From Nitrososphaeria archaeon (GTDB lineage: Archaea; Thermoproteota; Nitrososphaeria; Geothermarchaeales; JDFR-13), in the NCBI GenBank assembly GCA_027047855.1, contig JALTTZ010000005.1:1-38951 (forward strand): DNA of 38,951 nt, written 5' to 3'. A program made the translations under genes and the position numbers. Every line of letters begins with the position of its first letter. The stretch's first letter is position 1. Positions 1-8,331 of this stretch are shown here, piece after piece. Below the pieces are notes generated by a model. That model was given only the letters and a program-made list of their open reading frames with translations. It searched no databases and was not told the origin of the DNA.

Positions 1-53
1 ACTATGTATAAAGTAAGGTATCAATCTATATAAATAATTCTTTAAATAAATAT

Positions 54-73
54 ATATAGTCTAAATACTATAT
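54..73. promoter_or_regulatory. Inverted repeat in livK promoter region
   Basis: The arms ATATAGT (54-60) and ACTATAT (67-73) are perfectly complementary around the 6-nt spacer CTAAAT, ending 18 nt before the livK start. Positions 1-91 are otherwise very AT-rich with several overlapping TATA-like strings, so the exact TATA box cannot be fixed. The gene has no clear Shine-Dalgarno site and may be leaderless. A regulatory role for the dyad is inference. Confidence 0.4.
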
Positions 74-91
74 TTTATATTGTGATTATAT

Positions 92-1420
92 ATGTCTGAG
101 GAGGCAGGGCAAGTTAGTAGGAGGGAATTCCTGAAACTAGCAGCAACAGCAGGTGTATCATTCGTAGTCGGTGCAGGAGTGGGATACTACGCAGGAATGA
201 TGGGTAGGGCACCAGCCCCAACCAAACCATCAAAGACAGAAGTAGTAATAGGTGTAATTGCCCCAATGGCGACTAAACAAGGAATGGTACAGAGAAATGC
301 AGCTGAACTGGCCGTAAGAGAGATCAATCAAGCTGGCGGAATACTCGATATGACGGTCAGGTTGGTAGTGGGCGACACCAAACTTAATCCAGATGTGGCC
401 GTATCAGAATTTAGGAGGCTAGTCACGGTAGAAAAAGCAGACTTTATGACAGGAGGTTTCTCCAGCGGAATAATGAACGCTATGATGGAGCCTATGGCAG
501 AGCTTAAAGTACCTTTCCTAGCGGATGCATCCTCACCTGGACACCCAGCCAAGGTACACGAGGAATATGACAAGTATAAATACTGGTTTAGGATAACACA
601 GAACAATGGTGCAACCTTCGCATGGGACTTGGCAGACATGTTTGACATGCTGGAAGAAAAGGGATATGATGTTAGCAAGATATATATAATAAGGGATGAG
701 CACATCTGGACCGATGCTGTCATGAGTTACCTACAGCCAGAACTGGATAAGAGAGGTATAACAATTGCTAAGGATGCAAAGGTGGGTAGGGGATACTCTG
801 AATACGAGCCTCTTTTGGTAGAGGCTCATGACATGGGTGTACAGGTGGTAGTGCCCATCCTAGCTATCGCCGGCACTGGAGACGTATTAGTCAAGCAGTG
901 GGCGAACCTTAAGCTCCCTATCCTACTCGCAGGACATGACTTAGCTGCACTAGACCTTGGATTCTACGAAGCAACAGGAGGAGCAGCTGAGGGATACATA
1001 TTCCTAGCAGATGGTGGAGTCGTTAATACAGCCCCACCCACGACGATGTGTGAGAAATTCATAAAGAACTATGAAGAGGCATACGGGCATCCACCAGAAG
1101 CCCATCAAGGATTTGGAGCATACGACGCGGTATATCTATTTAAGAAGGTTGTTGAGATGGCTCATGATGATGGGGTCGAGAACCCATTCGACCCCGATGT
1201 TGTAGTACAATACCTTGAGAAATTCAACCCTGATAATCCGATTGATCTAACCCGAACTATAGCATTCTACCCACCAGGCGATGAGAACAAGTTTGATCAT
1301 GACCTAGTATGGGGAGACAACTACGTTAGGAACTGGATATCACAGTGGCAAGGAGGAAAACAATATGTAATTAGAGGTAAGATAAAGAACGCAGAAATGA
1401 TTGAACCTCCATGGTTCTAA
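92..1420 (+). CDS. livK: Tat-exported LivK-type ABC substrate-binding protein
   Basis: This is a periplasmic-binding-fold receptor (type I, Peripla_BP_6 family) that would capture a small acid outside the cell and deliver it to the LivHM permease. The N-terminus has a twin-arginine signal, SRREFLK, followed by a hydrophobic stretch and a proline/threonine-rich linker. The mature part begins near the segment VVIGVIAPMATKQG, typical of the LivK fold. Its 442 aa is normal for the family. It stands first in a livK-livH-livM series, opposite livG-livF and a PaaK-type ligase. Members of this family bind branched-chain amino acids or aromatic acids such as benzoate or phenylacetate. The neighbouring aryl-CoA genes favour an aromatic ligand, which is inference. 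Export folded through Tat is visible only as a motif. Confidence 0.88.
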   Translation: MSEEAGQVSRREFLKLAATAGVSFVVGAGVGYYAGMMGRAPAPTKPSKTEVVIGVIAPMATKQGMVQRNAAELAVREINQAGGILDMTVRLVVGDTKLNPDVAVSEFRRLVTVEKADFMTGGFSSGIMNAMMEPMAELKVPFLADASSPGHPAKVHEEYDKYKYWFRITQNNGATFAWDLADMFDMLEEKGYDVSKIYIIRDEHIWTDAVMSYLQPELDKRGITIAKDAKVGRGYSEYEPLLVEAHDMGVQVVVPILAIAGTGDVLVKQWANLKLPILLAGHDLAALDLGFYEATGGAAEGYIFLADGGVVNTAPPTTMCEKFIKNYEEAYGHPPEAHQGFGAYDAVYLFKKVVEMAHDDGVENPFDPDVVVQYLEKFNPDNPIDLTRTIAFYPPGDENKFDHDLVWGDNYVRNWISQWQGGKQYVIRGKIKNAEMIEPPWF

Positions 1421-1430
1421 ACATCCACCA

Positions 1431-1446
1431 TAATTTTTTATTTATA
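1431..1446 (+). terminator. T-rich terminator after livK
   Basis: A TAATTTTTTATTTATA run begins 10 nt after the livK stop, matching the poly-T termination mode of archaeal RNA polymerase. The gap 1421-1507 also holds a TATA-like CTTTATAAAG (about 1452-1461) that could start livH transcription separately. Confidence 0.45.
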
Positions 1447-1507
1447 CACACTCTTTATAAAGCGAATTCACTTAATCGATTTTAATGTATGGTGTTGGGG
1501 ATATTAA

Positions 1508-2374
1508 ATGGGTGACATAAACACTCTAATGACCATATTCTTGTATGGAGCGACGTTTGGCGGGATCCTCGCACTCATATCCTCTGGGTTCACACTCATC
1601 TTCGGGGTATCAAGAATACTGAACTTTTCCCATGGAGCGTTCTTCATGATGGGGGCATATATAGGAATATATCTAATCCAACAGCTAAATCTAGACCCAC
1701 TTATAGCCTCTCTTATTAGCATCCTATTAGTCGGAATATTTGCTGTCGCAACATACATAACCATAATACATCCAGTCATAAAAAATGAAGTTATGACCAT
1801 TATAGTCACTCTAGCCCTAGCCCTACTAGTCGAACAAGTAATCCTATTAACATTTGGAGAATTTGGGTTCTCATACCCAGAACTGATCACAGGCACAATA
1901 AGTGTAGGAGGAGTGGCAATATCACTACTTAGAATATTAATACTCGCAATATCACTAGCCACGATATTAGCGCTCTGGCTATTCATTGATAAAACAAGAA
2001 TGGGTAAGGAGATCAATGCAGCATCCCAGGACCCAGAAGGAGCAATATTAATAGGTCTAGACGTCAATAAGATATTCGCCGTCACCATATTTATATCGGC
2101 GATACTCGCCGCATTAAGCGGAATCCTATATTCCCAAATGTATACCGCTAATCCATTTCAAATACTCAACTCACTCATACTCGCCTTCTCAATAGTAATA
2201 CTTGGTGGGCTTGGAAGCGTTAAAGGAAGCATAATATCATCATTCATAATAGGCTTCATTTACATAGCAACCACAACTCTCCTCGGGGCCAGATGGTCCG
2301 AATTCATAGCTCTAGCAATTATCATCGTAATCCTAATTATAAGGCCAACTGGTCTATTCGGGGTGGAAGAGTGA
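1508..2374 (+). CDS. livH: Branched-chain/aromatic acid ABC permease LivH
   Basis: This is an integral membrane permease of the LivH/BPD_transp_2 family with about eight hydrophobic segments across 288 aa, the usual size. The family-typical N-terminus (SSGFTLIFGVSRILNFSHGAF) and the cytoplasmic-loop segment SAILAALSGIL followed by VILGGLGSVKGS are visible. With LivM it forms the translocation pore served by the LivG and LivF ATPases encoded on the other strand. The ATG is preceded by a G-rich GGTGTTGGGG stretch acting as ribosome-binding site. Its stop overlaps the proposed livM start by 4 nt, so the two permeases are translationally coupled. Substrate is inferred from context. Confidence 0.9.
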   Translation: MGDINTLMTIFLYGATFGGILALISSGFTLIFGVSRILNFSHGAFFMMGAYIGIYLIQQLNLDPLIASLISILLVGIFAVATYITIIHPVIKNEVMTIIVTLALALLVEQVILLTFGEFGFSYPELITGTISVGGVAISLLRILILAISLATILALWLFIDKTRMGKEINAASQDPEGAILIGLDVNKIFAVTIFISAILAALSGILYSQMYTANPFQILNSLILAFSIVILGGLGSVKGSIISSFIIGFIYIATTTLLGARWSEFIALAIIIVILIIRPTGLFGVEE

Positions 2375-3387
2375 AAAAGATAACGAGATATTGGAGAATC
2401 AAGACCAATGAATTATCGTATCTTATCGGATTCATGATGGTCATGGCGGTAATACCTATATTCCTTCCCGAGACCCTACTATACATACTAGGATTAACCT
2501 TCATATTCATAGTATTCTCAGTAAGTTGGGACTTTATGACAGGCTTAGTAGGCGAGGTAAACCTCGGCCACACAATATTTATAGGTGTAGGTGGATACGT
2601 TACAGCATTGCTAAATGTCCCTCAGCGCTTCGAAAAAACATTCCTAAGCCCCTTGGCTACACTACCCCAGCTACCCATCCCACTAACTATACTCGTTGGA
2701 GGCATTATTGCAGCCATAGTAGGAATCCTTATAGGCCTAATTACTCTAAGGCTAAAGGGATGGTACTTCGCATTAGTTACAGCGATACTCCCACTATTAT
2801 TCATCAAGGCAACCTACGTCTTCAAAGAACTGTTTGGAGGTGAAGAAGGATTCTCAGTCGGCTTGGGCAGAGCTGTTGCCCAAGACACGCTAGGAAAATA
2901 CATAGTGACTTTGGTCTTCATGGCTATATGTATCTTAGTGATGTACGGAATAAAGAATAGCAAGTTAGGCCTAACCCTAATAGCAATAAGGGAAGACAAT
3001 ACACTAGCTGAATCACTTGGAATAAACATATATCTATACAAAGTGTTCGCAATGGCTGTCAGCTCATTCTTCGCGGGACTATCAGGTGCATTACTCGTCC
3101 ACTACAGAGTCACAGTATCACCAGACTTATTTGACGTCCCTCTCATGCTCCTTATAATCTTAGCCGTAGTCATAGGCGGATTAGGCAGCATAATTGGACC
3201 GATAATCGGAGGATTCCTAATATACCTTTTGAAATACTGGGTTCTCAAGGTATACCTAGTACCATTTATTCCACCGACCATACCAATTAACGACGATATA
3301 GTGCTATATCTCTTGCTAATAGTAATAGCTATAACAATGCCACACGGCATTTATGAGAGGTTAAGGAAACTATACCTAACTATCTAG
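2371..3387 (+). CDS. livM: Branched-chain/aromatic acid ABC permease LivM
   Basis: This is the second pore subunit of the Liv-type importer. It has multiple membrane segments, the family motif TGLVGEVNLGHTIFIGVGGY, the loop AIREDNTLAESLGIN, and VIGGLGSIIGPIIGG near the C-terminus. The ORF track starts at 2293, but the first 26 residues there are only the livH 3-prime end read in another frame (IHSSSNYHRN...). The GTG at 2371 overlaps the livH stop (GTGA) and has the site GGGTGG just upstream, giving about 338 aa, the normal LivM size. The gene ends with TAG 28 bp from the convergent livF end. Confidence 0.9.
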   Translation: MKKITRYWRIKTNELSYLIGFMMVMAVIPIFLPETLLYILGLTFIFIVFSVSWDFMTGLVGEVNLGHTIFIGVGGYVTALLNVPQRFEKTFLSPLATLPQLPIPLTILVGGIIAAIVGILIGLITLRLKGWYFALVTAILPLLFIKATYVFKELFGGEEGFSVGLGRAVAQDTLGKYIVTLVFMAICILVMYGIKNSKLGLTLIAIREDNTLAESLGINIYLYKVFAMAVSSFFAGLSGALLVHYRVTVSPDLFDVPLMLLIILAVVIGGLGSIIGPIIGGFLIYLLKYWVLKVYLVPFIPPTIPINDDIVLYLLLIVIAITMPHGIYERLRKLYLTI

Positions 3388-3389
3388 CA

Positions 3390-3405
3390 ATAATTTCTTT
3401 TTAAT
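3390..3405 (+). terminator. T-rich terminator after livM
   Basis: The 27-bp gap between the convergent livM and livF stops contains AATTTCTTTTTAATT, a T-rich tract that fits archaeal termination of the + strand operon. Confidence 0.4.
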
Positions 3406-3414
3406 TATCCATTC

Positions 3415-4113
3415 CTAAATCTGTTCAAAATACTGTTTCTCAAGCCCCCTAAGCGAATCGGTAGTACCCTCACCAACGATGTCGCCCTTAACCAATACAT
3501 AAATCCTATCAGAGACCTCAAACGCTAACTTAATGTTCTGCTCCACCATTAGAATATTAAGCTTAGTCTCCTCCCTAATCCTCAATAATGCATCCCTAAT
3601 CCTATTAATAACAATAGGTGCTAAACCCATTGAAGGCTCATCCATCAAGAGTAGTTTAGGCTCCGCCATTAAAGCTCTACCAATAGCCACCATCTGCTGC
3701 TCCCCACCACTCAAATTCTTACACATATTACGCCTTCGTCTCTTAATCTCAGGAAACAAACTATAGACAAACTCAAGACGATCCTTATACTCATTACCCC
3801 TAGATCCTAGAATCAAGTTATCCTCGACACTCATATTAGGGAATAAATGCCTCCCCTCAGGGCAAATGGCGATACCTAGTTTAATACGTTCATTAGTCTT
3901 CAATCGTGTTATATCCCTACCCATAAAAGTGATACTACCCTCGGTATGAACAAGCCCCAATATACTCTTTAACAAGGTCGTCTTACCAGCACCATTTGGC
4001 CCAAGAATGGCTACAGTCTCACCTTCATCAATAAAAATATCTATCCCCCGAAGGACAATCGCCTTACCATAATAGGCCTTAAGATCATCTATATCCAATA
4101 CTCTCATACCCAT
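3415..4113 (-). CDS. livF: Liv-type ABC transporter ATPase LivF
   Basis: This ATP-binding subunit of the Liv/HAAT importer has Walker A GPNGAGKTT, signature LSGGEQQMVAIGRAL, Walker B LLLMDEPSMGLAP (the SMGLAP form typical of LivF) and the switch region MVEQN. The ORF extends to 4155, but the 14 extra residues are unlike the family. An ATG at 4113 has GGAG seven bases upstream and gives the usual LivF start just before RVLDIDDLKAYYGKA, so 4113 is preferred; 4155 or 4107 remain possible. It lies directly after livG on the minus strand and is read towards livM. It hydrolyses ATP at the cytoplasmic face to drive uptake. Confidence 0.9.
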   Translation of the reverse strand: MGMRVLDIDDLKAYYGKAIVLRGIDIFIDEGETVAILGPNGAGKTTLLKSILGLVHTEGSITFMGRDITRLKTNERIKLGIAICPEGRHLFPNMSVEDNLILGSRGNEYKDRLEFVYSLFPEIKRRRRNMCKNLSGGEQQMVAIGRALMAEPKLLLMDEPSMGLAPIVINRIRDALLRIREETKLNILMVEQNIKLAFEVSDRIYVLVKGDIVGEGTTDSLRGLEKQYFEQI

Positions 4114-4161
4114 ACCCACACTCCGAAACGAATAATCATGAATACCTAAATACATTTACAC

Positions 4162-4836
4162 TCAACCAGTACCTAAATAAGCCTCGATAACCCTAGAATC
4201 ATTAACCACCTCATCAGGGGAACCTTCGAAAATAACTCGCCCACTACTAAGAACAGTTACCTTATCAGCCAATGTAAATAACTCCTTGAGCTTGTGCTCA
4301 ATAACCACCAGAGTCACACCACGCTCATGGAGACCCTTAATAACTTCAACGAGATCCATGGACTCCTTAGGACTTAATCCCGAAAAAGGCTCATCCAACA
4401 ATAGGAGCCTCGGATTCATAGCCAACGCCAAACCAATACTCAACCTCCTCAACTCCCCAAAAGGAAGATCCACCGCCTTGTAATTACGCTTATCCCATAA
4501 ACCCATTTCCTTAATTAACTCATCGGGATCATCCAACACAACTTGGAAATTCTGATAGACAGTTAAGTTCTTAAACACCCTTACTATCTGAAATGTCCTT
4601 ACCATACCCATACTAACAAGTTTATATGGCCTCAATCCAGTAACATCCATACCATTAAAATAGACTCTACCAGAAGTAGGCTTCAAAAAACCCGATATAA
4701 CATTGAAGAGTGTCGTCTTACCAGCTCCGTTAGGCCCAATTATCCCTCTACACTCTCCTTCCCCAACCTCAAGATTCACGTTGTTAAGAGCAACCAATTC
4801 CCCAAACTTCTTTGTTAAATTCTCAACCTTAAGCAT
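4162..4836 (-). CDS. livG: Liv-type ABC transporter ATPase LivG
   Basis: This is the second ATPase of the importer. It has Walker A GPNGAGKTT, a LivG-style degenerate signature PFGELRRLSIGLAL, Walker B LLLLDEPFSGLSP and switch histidine VIEHK. The C-terminal extension is short, with the usual LivG ending ...VIEAYLGTG. The ORF track begins at a GTG (4845) that is itself part of an AGGTG ribosome-binding site. The ATG at 4836, six bases further, is the likelier start. The gene follows paaK after about 32 bp and precedes livF, so ligase and transporter ATPases probably share one transcript. Confidence 0.9.
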   Translation of the reverse strand: MLKVENLTKKFGELVALNNVNLEVGEGECRGIIGPNGAGKTTLFNVISGFLKPTSGRVYFNGMDVTGLRPYKLVSMGMVRTFQIVRVFKNLTVYQNFQVVLDDPDELIKEMGLWDKRNYKAVDLPFGELRRLSIGLALAMNPRLLLLDEPFSGLSPKESMDLVEVIKGLHERGVTLVVIEHKLKELFTLADKVTVLSSGRVIFEGSPDEVVNDSRVIEAYLGTG

Positions 4837-4868
4837 CAAAAACACCTAAATAAAAAAGGGAGATAAGA

Positions 4869-6203
4869 TTACTCATTCAACTTTCTTAAGTCTATTACTC
4901 TCTTGGCCTTCCCAGTGAACCTCTGTACACTGCCCACAGGTTTGAGTACTACATTGGGTGTAACACCAATAGCATTCCTAACCCTATCTATAATCTTCTT
5001 ACGTAGAGGTTCAAGCTTGCTCAGGTCACCTTTAACCATCTCGTATACCTCGGGATCGGGCTCCACCTCAATCGTCAATATATCCATGATCTTAGGTCGC
5101 TCAATCTTTGCGATAAAGTGTCCAGAGGCACCCTCAACACTAAGTATAGCCTCTTCCAACGCTTTAGGCCAGAACTTTACACCCCTTACTTTCACCATAT
5201 CATCAGCCCTACCCAGTATTCTACCCATACGCCCAATGCGCCTGCCACAGCTACATTCCTCAGTGGTCCAAGTAGTTAAGTCCCCAGTCCTATACCTAAG
5301 AAGCGGCATAGCCTCTTTAGTCAATGTCGTGATAACCAATTCACCGACCTCACCCTCCTCGACAGGTTCACCAGTAGCAGGGTCTATAATCTCCACCAAG
5401 AAATGGTCCTCATATATATGTAGCCCATCATGTTCACTACACTCAACCGAGACGCCAGGACCGATGATCTCAGATAAGCCATATATGTCAAAAGCCTCCA
5501 GACCAAGCTCCTCCTGAATCCGCTCCCTCAACTTCTCACTCCATGGTTCAGCACCAAATATCCCACTCTTCCACTTAAGCTCCTTAACGGGATCCCAACC
5601 GAGCTTTGTCCTAGCGTACTCAGCTAGATACATTGCATAAGTAGGAGTACAGCAAAGTATAGTAGTACCAAGCTCCTTGGCTAAGAAAAGCTGCCTCTCT
5701 GTACCCCCCGATGAAACAGGTACAACAGCCGCCCCTAACTTCAACGCACCATAATGGAAACCCAGTCCACCAGTAAACAGTCCATAACCATATGCATTAT
5801 GTATAATGTCACCCTTCTTGGCTCCAGCAGAAGCATAGATTCTAGCCATAACCTCGCTCCATATATCAATATCATGTTGTGAGTAGAACGTCGTGGTGGG
5901 CTTACCTGTAGTACCTGAGCTGGCATGAATCTCCAGAACGTTATCGATACTCGTAGCAAGCATTCCATATGGATATGCTTCCCTCATATCATCCTTAGTA
6001 GTAAATGGAATCTTGTGTAGATCATCGAGGGTCTTGATGTCATCGGGGTCCAACCCAGCCTCTTTAAATCTCTTACGATAAAACGGAGAATTCTCATAAC
6101 AATACCTAACCAGCTTCCTCAGACGCTCCTCCTGCAGCTTAGTGAGTTCATCCCTCCTCATACACTCGTACTCTGGTTGAAAAATCCAGCTCTCGACCTT
6201 CAT
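4869..6203 (-). CDS. paaK: PaaK-type aryl-CoA ligase (AMP-forming)
   Basis: This member of the phenylacetate-CoA ligase family activates an aromatic carboxylate with ATP and CoA, giving the acyl-CoA, AMP and pyrophosphate. The P-loop motif ASSGTTGKPT, the adenylate-binding YGLSEIIGPG, YRTGDLT and the C-terminal GRADDMVKVRGVKFWP are all present. At 444 aa it matches PaaK length. The ORF starts at TTG 6206; the adjacent ATG at 6203 has GGTGAT upstream and is preferred. It lies between livG and the benzoyl-CoA-reductase genes. It would supply the CoA thioester to that enzyme. Whether the acid is benzoate, phenylacetate or a relative cannot be read from sequence. A dyad sits at its promoter. Confidence 0.88.
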   Translation of the reverse strand: MKVESWIFQPEYECMRRDELTKLQEERLRKLVRYCYENSPFYRKRFKEAGLDPDDIKTLDDLHKIPFTTKDDMREAYPYGMLATSIDNVLEIHASSGTTGKPTTTFYSQHDIDIWSEVMARIYASAGAKKGDIIHNAYGYGLFTGGLGFHYGALKLGAAVVPVSSGGTERQLFLAKELGTTILCCTPTYAMYLAEYARTKLGWDPVKELKWKSGIFGAEPWSEKLRERIQEELGLEAFDIYGLSEIIGPGVSVECSEHDGLHIYEDHFLVEIIDPATGEPVEEGEVGELVITTLTKEAMPLLRYRTGDLTTWTTEECSCGRRIGRMGRILGRADDMVKVRGVKFWPKALEEAILSVEGASGHFIAKIERPKIMDILTIEVEPDPEVYEMVKGDLSKLEPLRKKIIDRVRNAIGVTPNVVLKPVGSVQRFTGKAKRVIDLRKLNE

Positions 6204-6240
6204 CAAATCACCGTAGAACTTTGATACTAATAATTAATAT

Positions 6241-6255
6241 ATTTAGGGTCTAAAT
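6241..6255. promoter_or_regulatory. Perfect dyad at paaK promoter
   Basis: ATTTAG-GGT-CTAAAT is a perfect 6-3-6 inverted repeat lying immediately downstream, on the minus strand, of a TATA-like ATTAAATATATAAT (about 6254-6267). That is roughly where transcription of paaK-livG-livF should begin, the classical place for an archaeal repressor site. The arm recurs in other promoters of this cluster. No binding protein can be named. Confidence 0.45.
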
Positions 6256-6281
6256 TATATATTTAATTTGCTTATTATAGA

Positions 6282-6296
6282 TTTAACATAGTTAAA
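6282..6296. promoter_or_regulatory. Second dyad upstream of paaK
   Basis: TTTAAC-ATA-GTTAAA is a second perfect 6-3-6 inverted repeat, upstream of the paaK TATA-like element and 54 bp beyond the bcrC stop. It shares only an AAC-N3-GTT core with the dyads near suf, which may be coincidence in such AT-rich DNA. Confidence 0.3.
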
Positions 6297-6349
6297 AATA
6301 TAGACTTTACACGATGATAAAGTACTTTTACATATGTCACAGCAAGTCT

Positions 6350-7516
6350 TCAATCGAACATGATCGATTCAACGAATGTCTCTACCATAGTCCTTAAATG
6401 CTCATAACTTGAGGTCGTCTCCTCATACTCTAGATGGAGGTATGGGAAGTGGAGTTCATCCAGTGCCTTCTTATAGATAACATAATCATACAAGCTTGGC
6501 TCACAGAACTTAGGAGACAAAAAGAGAACTCCCTCAGCCTTCTTCTCCTTGATCTCCCGCTTAATATACTCCTGCTTATCAATTGAGGGGTGAAACCTCA
6601 CTGTAAGAGGCGTTTGATTAGTAACATATGCACGAGCCAATTCAAGCACAGGGTCCCCGTCAAGATTTATCTGCCCTATCCAGTATTGACCTACTAGAGA
6701 CTCATCTTCTATAATATATGATCCAGCATCCTCAATAGTCTTCATATACATTAATGGAGGCTGTTCACAGAAGTTACCCTTTACAAGAATCCTAAGCCTA
6801 TCCGCCGGCCTCACCTTCCTCTTCTTAACCTCATCAATATATTTTTTAATAAGTCGATTGAACATATTAACAGGCATTATCGAACTGGCTTTAGTGACCA
6901 CATAGAACTCAGTGAAGGGGACCAACCAAGGCTTATCTCTCCTCAAACTCATCAACTTACCAATTAACGCTCGTTTTTCATTATGTAGTTTAATGCTCCT
7001 TCTTAACTTCTCCTCATCGAATTTCTCTCCAGTTCGTTCCTCAATTACCCTTATCAGTCTCTTATATTCATCTACCAGATACTTGATGGCCAATTCAGTA
7101 TCATTATGTATAGGGAAGTGCAGGTATATTATCTCTTGATCCTTCAAATTCCGCTTCATTATACCCGAGAGGTTACGGGCCACATCACATATATTGGAAA
7201 AAGCAAGAATATCAAAAGCCTTCAATCTATTCTCAGCACCCAATTGAAATACACTCTTACATATTGTACAAACGAATGACTGAGTATGCGCAATTGCTAT
7301 GTCCAAATTAATACGGCCCTCTGCTCCGTACAAGGCGACTGGCAACATATTAAATGCATCCGCTATCTCAACAGGGAAGTATACCGGGAAGTATCCCAAG
7401 GCGAATCCTGCGTTGATATCTTTCCATTCGCTAACTAGCCTAAAGTCGGTAAAGGAATCCTCATACCACTGCTTAAAAATCTCAAAAGTAGATGTGGGAG
7501 AAGTAACCCTACTCAT
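6350..7516 (-). CDS. bcrC: Benzoyl-CoA reductase subunit C-like (HgdB/FldB fold)
   Basis: This is one of two substrate-binding/catalytic subunits of a class I (ATP-dependent) benzoyl-CoA reductase or related 2-hydroxyacyl-CoA dehydratase. Its 388 aa is close to the size of known BcrC subunits. Family cysteines are seen in FVCTICKSV (about 83 and 86), SNIC (about 110), GNFCEQPP and KFCEPSLYDY. The last resembles the KFC-P motif of HgdB-type iron-sulfur subunits. The start ATG overlaps the bcrD stop by one base (TGATG) and has GGAG upstream. It is last in the bcrB-A-D-C minus-strand operon. Two ATPase subunits in the operon favour the reductase over a dehydratase, which usually has a single activator gene. 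The exact substrate is inferred. Confidence 0.78.
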   Translation of the reverse strand: MSRVTSPTSTFEIFKQWYEDSFTDFRLVSEWKDINAGFALGYFPVYFPVEIADAFNMLPVALYGAEGRINLDIAIAHTQSFVCTICKSVFQLGAENRLKAFDILAFSNICDVARNLSGIMKRNLKDQEIIYLHFPIHNDTELAIKYLVDEYKRLIRVIEERTGEKFDEEKLRRSIKLHNEKRALIGKLMSLRRDKPWLVPFTEFYVVTKASSIMPVNMFNRLIKKYIDEVKKRKVRPADRLRILVKGNFCEQPPLMYMKTIEDAGSYIIEDESLVGQYWIGQINLDGDPVLELARAYVTNQTPLTVRFHPSIDKQEYIKREIKEKKAEGVLFLSPKFCEPSLYDYVIYKKALDELHFPYLHLEYEETTSSYEHLRTMVETFVESIMFD

Positions 7517-8328
7517 CAGCTCCTCACCAGCCCCTTCTTCAACATCCTAATATAACCGAGGCGAGCTGCACCAATTGCACTCGCATAATAAAGATCCTTA
7601 GAGGCATTAACCTTCATACTTAACTTACTCTCTAATGCTTTAACTATAGCGGGGTTTAAAACTAGCCCACCAGTTAAAGTCAATTCGGGCTCTAGACCAA
7701 CTCGCTTAAGCGTTGTTATTACCCTACCCACTATGCTCAAGTGAGCCCCCATTAAGATATCCTCCATCGGAACATCCTGTGTAATCAAATTAATAACCTC
7801 CGACTCAGCCAAGACACTACACACAGTAGATATCTCAACGGGATTGGCAGACTTAACAGCCACTTTACCGATCTCTTCAATCTTAAACCCAGTATAGTAA
7901 GCGATTTTCTCCAGAAAGCCGCCACCGCCAGCCGCACACTTCTCGGTAGAAGCAAACTTAATTACCCTACCTCTCTCATCAATCTTACTGACCCTAGTGT
8001 TTCCTGCACCGATATCCAAAACACACCTTGTTTTTGGGAAGAGTAGGTGTGCACCCCTAGCTGAGGAAGTAATGTCAGTAACATTTATATCCCTAAAGTC
8101 GACCCTATATCTTCCGAAACCCGTGGCAACTATATAATCTACATCATTTTCATTTAGACCCGTAGCAACAAGAGCCTCTTTAAAAATCTCGTGGGCCGCC
8201 TTGTTGAAGTCATAACCAGTCTTCCTAAAACCAGTATAAATGAGCTTATTCCCATCCTCCATAACGGCAATCTTGGTATTTCTAGTCCCCACATCTATAC
8301 CAACCGTATAAACCACTCCGATCACCAT
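7516..8328 (-). CDS. bcrD: BcrD/BadG-like ATPase subunit with divergent motifs
   Basis: This ASKHA-fold ATPase belongs to the BcrA/BcrD/HgdC activator family, whose dimer carries a bridging [4Fe-4S] cluster and uses ATP to push a low-potential electron to the BcrBC subunits. The phosphate loop GIDVGTRNTK and the two cluster cysteines (KCAAGGGGF and VCSVLAESEV) are present. The usual DIGGQD-K motif appears as LDIGAGNTRV and CAAGTGRF as CAAGGGGF, so it is clearly the less canonical partner. It has 270 aa from ATG 8328. A GTG at 8316 after GGTGATCGGA is an alternative that begins just before YTVGIDVG. It follows the other ATPase gene by 3 bp. Confidence 0.78.
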   Translation of the reverse strand: MVIGVVYTVGIDVGTRNTKIAVMEDGNKLIYTGFRKTGYDFNKAAHEIFKEALVATGLNENDVDYIVATGFGRYRVDFRDINVTDITSSARGAHLLFPKTRCVLDIGAGNTRVSKIDERGRVIKFASTEKCAAGGGGFLEKIAYYTGFKIEEIGKVAVKSANPVEISTVCSVLAESEVINLITQDVPMEDILMGAHLSIVGRVITTLKRVGLEPELTLTGGLVLNPAIVKALESKLSMKVNASKDLYYASAIGAARLGYIRMLKKGLVRS

Positions 8329-8331
8329 CCC

